From contig CATMIM010000094.1 in assembly GCA_950068635.1 (NCBI GenBank), forward strand, positions 1-5,604: a DNA stretch of 5,604 bases. Reading direction: 5' to 3'. Made by a program: the position numbers and the translations under genes. This document shows, piece after piece, positions 1 to 3,520 of this stretch (position 1 is the stretch's first letter; each line of letters starts with the position of its first letter). This DNA comes from an uncultured Candidatus Poseidoniales archaeon (lineage in GTDB: Archaea > Thermoplasmatota > Poseidoniia > Poseidoniales > Thalassarchaeaceae). The notes below the pieces were generated by a model that saw only the letters and a list, made by a program, of their open reading frames with translations, searched no databases and was not told the origin of the DNA.

Positions 1-1
1 C

Positions 2-586
2 GAGGCCGGGGGCCTGACTCTAGTCGGCGTCGGAGAGGACGAGCTGGCCAGCCTGAGGGAATTGCTGCGTCCGCTGGAGGCGCATGCGGCATCCCTACCA
101 TGGGCGCAGGACAAGGCGTGGCGGCTGGACACCCACGTTCGCTTGGACAGGGGAACGATGACCGTTGATCTACACGACATGGACGCAGAGGGTGCGCGCA
201 AGATGCTCGACATCATCATCCAGAATCGCGAACGCATCGGCAGATTGCGCATCGTCACGGGACGGGGCAAGCATTCTGCTCACGGCCGCCCAGTGCTACG
301 TCCGCTGGTAAATGAGCGGCTGAACCAGGTAGCGCGCCAACTCGATTGGCAGTTGATTCCTAAGGCCGGGTCCATCACCTTGAGGCCGATGGGCGAGCGC
401 CCCTCTCTACGACTGTGGATGCTGCGCTTTCTGGTGTTCATCGGACCGATCACCATCGCACTGGCGCTCGCCTTCCAGGACCTCGCAGGCAGCGGCGCCC
501 GTGGACAGGGGCTGGCGTTCGGCGCCGTGGCCGGGGTCATCCTCACCGGTCTGCTCGCCTCATACCGAAAGCGCTCCGTCTACTGA
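2..586 (+). CDS. Smr-domain protein with C-terminal membrane helices (5' partial)
   Basis: The frame is open from the left edge of the window to the TGA... end at 586, so the true start probably lies upstream; a TTG at 62 is an internal alternative giving 174 residues. Counting from that TTG, an Smr domain covers about residues 33-110. It shows the family's two hallmarks: a DLH motif at 36-38 (family LDLHG, here DLHDM, so the usual Gly is Asp) and TGRGKHS at 66-72. Smr domains are known nucleases or nucleic-acid binders in MutS2 and ribosome-rescue proteins. After the domain come two hydrophobic stretches, about residues 118-138 and 148-167, and a short basic tail. That suggests an Smr domain held at the membrane, which is unusual for the family. 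The substrate is unknown. The next gene is on the other strand, so this one ends its transcription unit. Domain call fairly sure; function not assigned. Confidence 0.75.
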   Translation, partial: EAGGLTLVGVGEDELASLRELLRPLEAHAASLPWAQDKAWRLDTHVRLDRGTMTVDLHDMDAEGARKMLDIIIQNRERIGRLRIVTGRGKHSAHGRPVLRPLVNERLNQVARQLDWQLIPKAGSITLRPMGERPSLRLWMLRFLVFIGPITIALALAFQDLAGSGARGQGLAFGAVAGVILTGLLASYRKRSVY

Positions 587-727
587 ACAGCATAATGCCT
601 CGTACGGGACCTTCGAACACGCGATTCTCTGCTGTCACGTTCGACGGTGAGCGCGAACTGAATGAGGACCTGCGCCCCGGTCGTTCGCGCCAGCGCGGGT
701 CAATTGTACTGATGGATTCTGCTCAAG
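587..727. other. Intergenic gap between the Smr gene and tRNA-Glu
   Basis: This stretch separates the 3' end of the plus-strand Smr gene from the 3' end of the minus-strand tRNA. The short frames crossing it lack domain features and overlap the flanking genes, so no gene is called. No hairpin followed by a T-tract was seen in either direction, so transcription termination of the two convergent units is not explained by an obvious site. Confidence 0.5.
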
Positions 728-802
728 TGCCCCGTGCGGGATTCGAACCCGCGTGACCGGCTCGAAAGGCCGGGATGATGGACCGGGCTACACCAACGGG
801 GC
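728..802 (-). tRNA. tRNA-Glu (anticodon UUC)
   Basis: On the minus strand the 75 bases fold as a complete cloverleaf. The acceptor stem GCCCCGT (802-796) pairs with ACGGGGC, with discriminator A at 728. The D arm contains GTGTA, a GG in the loop and A21. The anticodon stem CCGGC/GCCGG closes the loop CTTTCGA, with anticodon TTC at 766-764. The variable region is four bases. The T stem GCGGG/CCCGC closes the loop TTCGAAT. Anticodon UUC reads GAA and GAG, so it charges glutamate. The CCA end is not encoded, since the next bases are CTT. The string GGTGTAGCCCGGTCCATCAT in the D-arm region resembles archaeal tRNA-Glu more than bacterial forms. No intron is present. Confidence 0.96.
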
Positions 803-830
803 TTCAGCACCGCGAGCGGGCGGCGGAATG

Positions 831-838
831 TGCATAAC
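831..838 (-). promoter_or_regulatory. Possible TATA box for tRNA-Glu
   Basis: Read on the minus strand the bases are GTTATGCA, preceded by the A/T-rich ATTTG. The element is centred about 32 bases before the mature tRNA 5' end, which would suit an archaeal box A with a short leader. The match to a TATA consensus is partial, so this is tentative. Confidence 0.28.
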
Positions 839-883
839 CAAATCGGTCAGGCGCTGAACAGCCATCCAACACTGAGACAGTTC

Positions 884-1513
884 TCACTCCTCCTCATCTG
901 GCATCTCATCGAGCCCATCCCACCAACGCCATGCGGGCCAGGCGAGCAATGCTGCGGCTAGACTGACCACCATGAATCCCGGTCCTTGCAGGAACTTGAG
1001 CAGCAGGTCTCCGTAGAGGCCCACGAGCAGAACCTCCGCGCCGAACCTGAGGCTTCGGCCCACCAGGCCAGCGGCGATGAACTGACGGCGGTCCATGCCC
1101 CCCATCCCAGCACACCACCCGAGCACCTTGTAGGGGATCGGGGAGAGAGCGGCGATGAACACCCCGAAGGCGCCGTAGCGGGTGACCAGTGTATCGAACC
1201 TGCGCACGGTCGAGGGCTTTGCGAACCGGTCGAGCAACGGCTTCCCCCACCGTTCGCCCATCCACCAGGCGACGAGTGAACCGAGAACACTCGACAGGGT
1301 GACGACGAGGAAGATGAGCGTCAGTCGAGCCGGGTCGTTGGCTGAGGCAGCCATCGGGAGAACGAGCAGGTCCGGTGGGATCGGTTGGATGAACGCCTCC
1401 GTGAATGTGAGCAGACCGAGCCCGACCAGTCCGTTGTCGGCGAACCACGCAAGAGTCGGGTCGGTCCAGACGGTCCAGAAAGCCATGTCGGCAGCCCGCT
1501 GGCTGCTGTGCAT
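884..1513 (-). CDS. VTT/SNARE-associated (YqaA/DedA-like) membrane protein
   Basis: This 209-residue protein is mostly hydrophobic, with about four to five membrane segments. It starts with a reentrant-like stretch around TEAFIQPIPPDLLVLP. A second part holds the motif SPIPYKVLGWCAG, then a Gly-Arg-rich turn (GLVGRSLRFG) before the next helix. Paired reentrant loops and the SPIPYK-type motif are typical of the VTT superfamily (DedA, YqaA, TVP38). Several members of that superfamily are implicated in moving lipids, including polyprenyl phosphates, across the membrane; the substrate here cannot be told. The tail ends in a run of Asp and Glu. An in-frame ATG at 1486 (protein beginning MAFWTVW) leaves a more compact N-terminus and is an equally good start. 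The gene diverges from the nob1-like gene, and tRNA-Glu lies about 80 bases downstream on the same strand. Family call is firm, function is not. Confidence 0.85.
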   Translation of the reverse strand: MHSSQRAADMAFWTVWTDPTLAWFADNGLVGLGLLTFTEAFIQPIPPDLLVLPMAASANDPARLTLIFLVVTLSSVLGSLVAWWMGERWGKPLLDRFAKPSTVRRFDTLVTRYGAFGVFIAALSPIPYKVLGWCAGMGGMDRRQFIAAGLVGRSLRFGAEVLLVGLYGDLLLKFLQGPGFMVVSLAAALLAWPAWRWWDGLDEMPDEEE

Positions 1514-1560
1514 GAAGGTTCGGCTCCTGCGAACGGCGGCGAGAGCGAACCGGCACCGCT

Positions 1561-2094
1561 ATGGCAGCGGCCAGCAGCGACGCGGACATGACCGATGGAG
1601 AGCCTGTGCCACGAGTGCTCGACACTTCCGCGCTGCTCCATTGGCCCATCGAGGAACTGGCTCTGGGTTCGGTGGTTCCGGCACAGAGGAGGGAGGTGGA
1701 ACGCTTCTCGCAGGAACGAGCGCTGCTGCTCGAAGGGGTGACTCTGGAGTGGCGTGAGCCGTCGGAGACGGCGGTCGCTCGCGCCCGTGACATCGCGCGA
1801 TCCACAGGAGACCTCGGAGGACTCTCACCGACAGATGTCAGCCTGCTCGCGCTGGCGCTCGAGATGGGCGCTGAACTCGTTACCGATGACTACCGCTTGA
1901 TGAACTGCGCCGAGAGCGCTGGAATCCCGTATCGCGCTGTCCTGACCGAAGGGATCAGCGAGCGCCGGCAGTGGCGGCTCATGTGCCGTGCCTGCGGTCA
2001 TCAGGCCGCGGCCGCAGAACAGGAGAGCGAGAGCCGCCAAGAGACCACGGAATGTCCTGAGTGCGGGAACGAGATGCGGCTGAGCAGTCGCTGA
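1561..2094 (+). CDS. nob1: Nob1-like endoribonuclease, PIN domain plus zinc ribbon
   Basis: Nob1 cuts the precursor of small-subunit rRNA at its mature 3' end during ribosome assembly in Archaea and eukaryotes. Numbered from the ATG at 1561, the PIN domain begins VLDTSALL with acidic D21. It has a conserved acidic stretch near E45 (PAQRREVERF), then LSPTDVSLLALALEMGAELV with D92. The signature TDDYRLMN follows with D109 and D110, where family members usually have TDDYxxQN. A C-terminal zinc ribbon uses C142/C145 (CRAC) and C165/C168 (CPEC). The 19 residues between the cysteine pairs are long, polar and Ala/Glu-rich. At 177 residues it is slightly longer than typical archaeal versions. An in-frame ATG at 1588 removes nine unremarkable residues and fits the family better, since the PIN strand normally sits close to the N-terminus. 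No Shine-Dalgarno site precedes either ATG, so leaderless translation is possible. It ends one base from the convergent tatA-like gene. Confidence 0.9.
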   Translation: MAAASSDADMTDGEPVPRVLDTSALLHWPIEELALGSVVPAQRREVERFSQERALLLEGVTLEWREPSETAVARARDIARSTGDLGGLSPTDVSLLALALEMGAELVTDDYRLMNCAESAGIPYRAVLTEGISERRQWRLMCRACGHQAAAAEQESESRQETTECPECGNEMRLSSR

Positions 2095-2095
2095 C

Positions 2096-2359
2096 TCACT
2101 CCTCTTCGACGGCGACGCGAGCTTCGTCCACGGTCATCCCTTCGACATCGGCTTCCGTCGAGATCGCGGCTGTCTCGGTCTGGCCGCCGCGGTCGAGATC
2201 GGCTTCGGTCTCGCCTCGCCGGCTGTCGGACATACCCTCGTTGAACTCACCTTTCGCCTGTCCCAGGGCGCGGGCGATCTTGGGCAGTCGTTCCACTCCG
2301 AAGAAGAGCACGAATATCCCGAGGATGAGCAGCAGTTCGCTGACGCCTGGCGTACCCAT
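2096..2359 (-). CDS. tatA: TatA/E-type component of twin-arginine protein translocase
   Basis: TatA forms the pore-like assembly that, with TatC, exports folded proteins carrying twin-arginine signals. The 87-residue protein has a short periplasm-facing N-terminus, one membrane helix (about residues 7-21, SELLLILGIFVLFFG), the hinge FGVERLPKIARALG, and an amphipathic helix continuing into KGEFNEG. This matches the TatA family pattern FGxxxLPxxARxxG...EF closely. The rest is a polar, strongly acidic tail of roughly 45 residues ending EEE, with no further domain. No tatC lies in the window, so its partner must be encoded elsewhere. The ATG at 2359 is well placed because it sits directly before the helix. 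A MoaD-like gene lies 123 bases upstream on the same strand; whether they share a transcript is unclear. Confidence 0.9.
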   Translation of the reverse strand: MGTPGVSELLLILGIFVLFFGVERLPKIARALGQAKGEFNEGMSDSRRGETEADLDRGGQTETAAISTEADVEGMTVDEARVAVEEE

Positions 2360-2482
2360 GTCAGTTCACTCGACCCTGTCGTGTCGGACTCACCCATTCA
2401 AGGATTCGCCCCGCGCCGCTTCGATTCGGAACATACTGCTGCCTCCCGCATCGAGCCAACCACAATTGACAATCGACCGATC
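2360..2482. other. Gap between the MoaD-like gene and tatA
   Basis: These 123 bases hold no supported gene. Read on the minus strand they would be the leader or promoter of the tatA-like gene. No clear TATA box sits 25-30 bases before the tatA ATG, and no strong Shine-Dalgarno site precedes it. A near-palindrome ATTGTCAAT (minus strand) lies just after the MoaD stop, with no T-tract, so it is not called a terminator. Confidence 0.4.
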
Positions 2483-2743
2483 TCATCCACCCGAGACCGG
2501 GGGGAGGAACGCCACCTCTGCCCCGTCGATGAGTTCGGTCTCCGGAGGGCAGAACGTGCCATCCTGAGCCACCTTGACTCCTTGTTCCAATGCCTGCGCC
2601 AGTTCCAGGCGGGTGGCGAGGTCGGCGATCGTCGCTCCGAGCTCCATCGGGATTTCGAGTTCGCGGACCCCGAATTCGTCCACCAACGGGCCGAACAGGC
2701 GAACGGTCACTTTGACCACCTTCCTGACGTCTTCCTCACTCAT
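2483..2743 (-). CDS. MoaD/ThiS-family beta-grasp protein (SAMP-like)
   Basis: Small ubiquitin-fold protein of 86 residues from the ATG at 2743. Known relatives are MoaD (sulfur carrier for molybdopterin), ThiS (thiamine) and the archaeal SAMPs, which also modify proteins. Visible family features are the opening beta strands (VKVTVRLFGPLVDEFG), the turn and helix GATIADLATRL, and the closing strand LIDGAEVAFLPPVSGG. The free C-terminal Gly-Gly is the residue pair adenylated by an E1-like MoaB/MoeB/UbaA enzyme in this family. No moaE, moeB or thi genes are nearby, so carrier and modifier roles cannot be separated. A longer form begins at the ATG at 2758 and adds MPPQP. The start at 2743 is preferred because a TATA-like palindrome is centred 28 bases upstream, which would place the longer start before the transcript begins. 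Confidence 0.85.
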   Translation of the reverse strand: MSEEDVRKVVKVTVRLFGPLVDEFGVRELEIPMELGATIADLATRLELAQALEQGVKVAQDGTFCPPETELIDGAEVAFLPPVSGG

Positions 2744-2766
2744 CGGTTGAGGGGGCATGAACGGGA

Positions 2767-2775
2767 GTATAATAC
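2767..2775. promoter_or_regulatory. Palindromic TATA element, likely shared by two divergent genes
   Basis: GTATAATAC is an odd palindrome (GTAT, central A at 2771, ATAC) and is an A/T island in GC-rich DNA. Its centre is 26 bases before the ATG at 2797 (ABC ATPase, rightward) and 28 bases before the ATG at 2743 on the minus strand (MoaD-like, leftward). Archaeal TATA boxes usually lie about 25-30 bases before the transcription start, so both genes could be transcribed without a leader from this one element. A purine-rich stretch, CGGGAG, lies directly 5' on the plus strand, where the TFB recognition element would be. This is inferred from spacing and sequence only. Confidence 0.6.
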
Positions 2776-2796
2776 ATGGCTCTCTCTCGCGCGCAC

Positions 2797-3507
2797 ATGA
2801 GTTCTGTAATAGAGGCGAGAGGGCTCTGGAAAGTCTACGAAACCGGTTCGAATCAGGTGCAGGCGTTACGCGGCGTCGACCTGTCGATCGAAGCGGGAGA
2901 GATGGTCGCCATCATGGGTCCATCAGGGTGCGGCAAGACGACCCTGCTGAACTGCGTGTCCAGCCTGGATGAGTTCACTGCCGGAGAGGTGCTCGTAGAT
3001 GGCAGGCAGATTTCCGAGATGTCGGACAGGGAGCGAACCAAGATGCGAGCACAGCGTCTCGGCTTCGTCTTCCAGTCGTTCAACCTGCTGCCTGTTCTGT
3101 CAGCTGTGGAGAACGTCGAGTTGCCGCTGCTGATGAACGACATCGCTCCCAAGGAGGCGCGGGTGAGGGCGCTCTCAGCACTGGAGTCGGTCGGATTGCG
3201 CGACTGGGCCGGGCATCTGCCGGCTGAACTGTCAGGGGGAGAGCAGCAGAGAGTGACCATCGCCCGCGCGTTCGTACACGAGCCCGCGCTCATCCTTGCT
3301 GACGAACCAACAGGCAACCTGGACACATCCACGTCAGGGGTGGTCATCGATCTGCTGGTCGATCTGAATCGCTCACATGGAATCACGTTCCTTCTGGTGA
3401 CGCACGAGGAGGAGATCGCTCGGAAGTGCACCCGGATCGTCACCATTCGAGATGGATTGATCGTCTCCGATGAACAACTCGTCGAATCCTCCGATTCCGA
3501 GGAGTGA
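2797..3507 (+). CDS. ABC transporter ATP-binding protein, MacB/LolD type
   Basis: This 236-residue ATPase would power the permease encoded immediately downstream. All nucleotide-binding motifs are intact: Walker A GPSGCGKTT (41-49), Q-loop Q93 in FVFQSFNLLP, signature LSGGEQQR (145-152), Walker B LILADEP with catalytic E170, D-loop GNLD (173-176) and switch H203 in VTHE. The run FQSFNLLPVLSAVENVELPL and the DEPTGNLD context are typical of the MacB/LolD/FtsE exporter branch. Members of that branch act on lipoproteins, peptides, drugs or cell-division signalling rather than uptake. The C-terminus is short and acidic. An upstream in-frame ATG at 2776 would add seven residues, but it lies only five bases from the centre of the TATA-like palindrome, so a leaderless start at 2797 is preferred. 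The permease start follows 13 bases after the stop, making a two-gene operon. The transported substrate is unknown. Confidence 0.93.
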   Translation: MSSVIEARGLWKVYETGSNQVQALRGVDLSIEAGEMVAIMGPSGCGKTTLLNCVSSLDEFTAGEVLVDGRQISEMSDRERTKMRAQRLGFVFQSFNLLPVLSAVENVELPLLMNDIAPKEARVRALSALESVGLRDWAGHLPAELSGGEQQRVTIARAFVHEPALILADEPTGNLDTSTSGVVIDLLVDLNRSHGITFLLVTHEEEIARKCTRIVTIRDGLIVSDEQLVESSDSEE

Positions 3508-3509
3508 AC

Positions 3510-3514
3510 GAGGT
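3510..3514 (+). promoter_or_regulatory. Shine-Dalgarno site of the permease gene
   Basis: GAGGT lies in the 13-base gap after the ATPase stop, six bases before the ATG at 3521. It is complementary to the usual CCUCC-type 3' end of 16S rRNA. Having a site here but none before the proposed leaderless ATPase start fits archaeal practice, where internal operon genes more often use Shine-Dalgarno initiation. Confidence 0.6.
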
Positions 3515-3520
3515 TCTCAG

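Noticed and set aside
1507..1513. Similarity between ATGCACA upstream of the VTT start and the possible tRNA box A at 829-835
   Set aside because: It is only seven bases, the distances to the two starts differ, and the match to a TATA consensus is poor, so it is probably chance.
906..1805. Long minus-strand open frame of 299 residues spanning the VTT and nob1 genes
   Set aside because: It overlaps two well-supported genes in other frames, is rich in Arg, Ser and Pro as expected of a GC-rich shadow frame, and shows no domain motif.
2061..2567. Plus-strand open frame covering tatA and the gap before it
   Set aside because: TatA on the other strand has a clear membrane helix, hinge and amphipathic helix. 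The plus frame is Ser/Pro/Arg-rich with no features.
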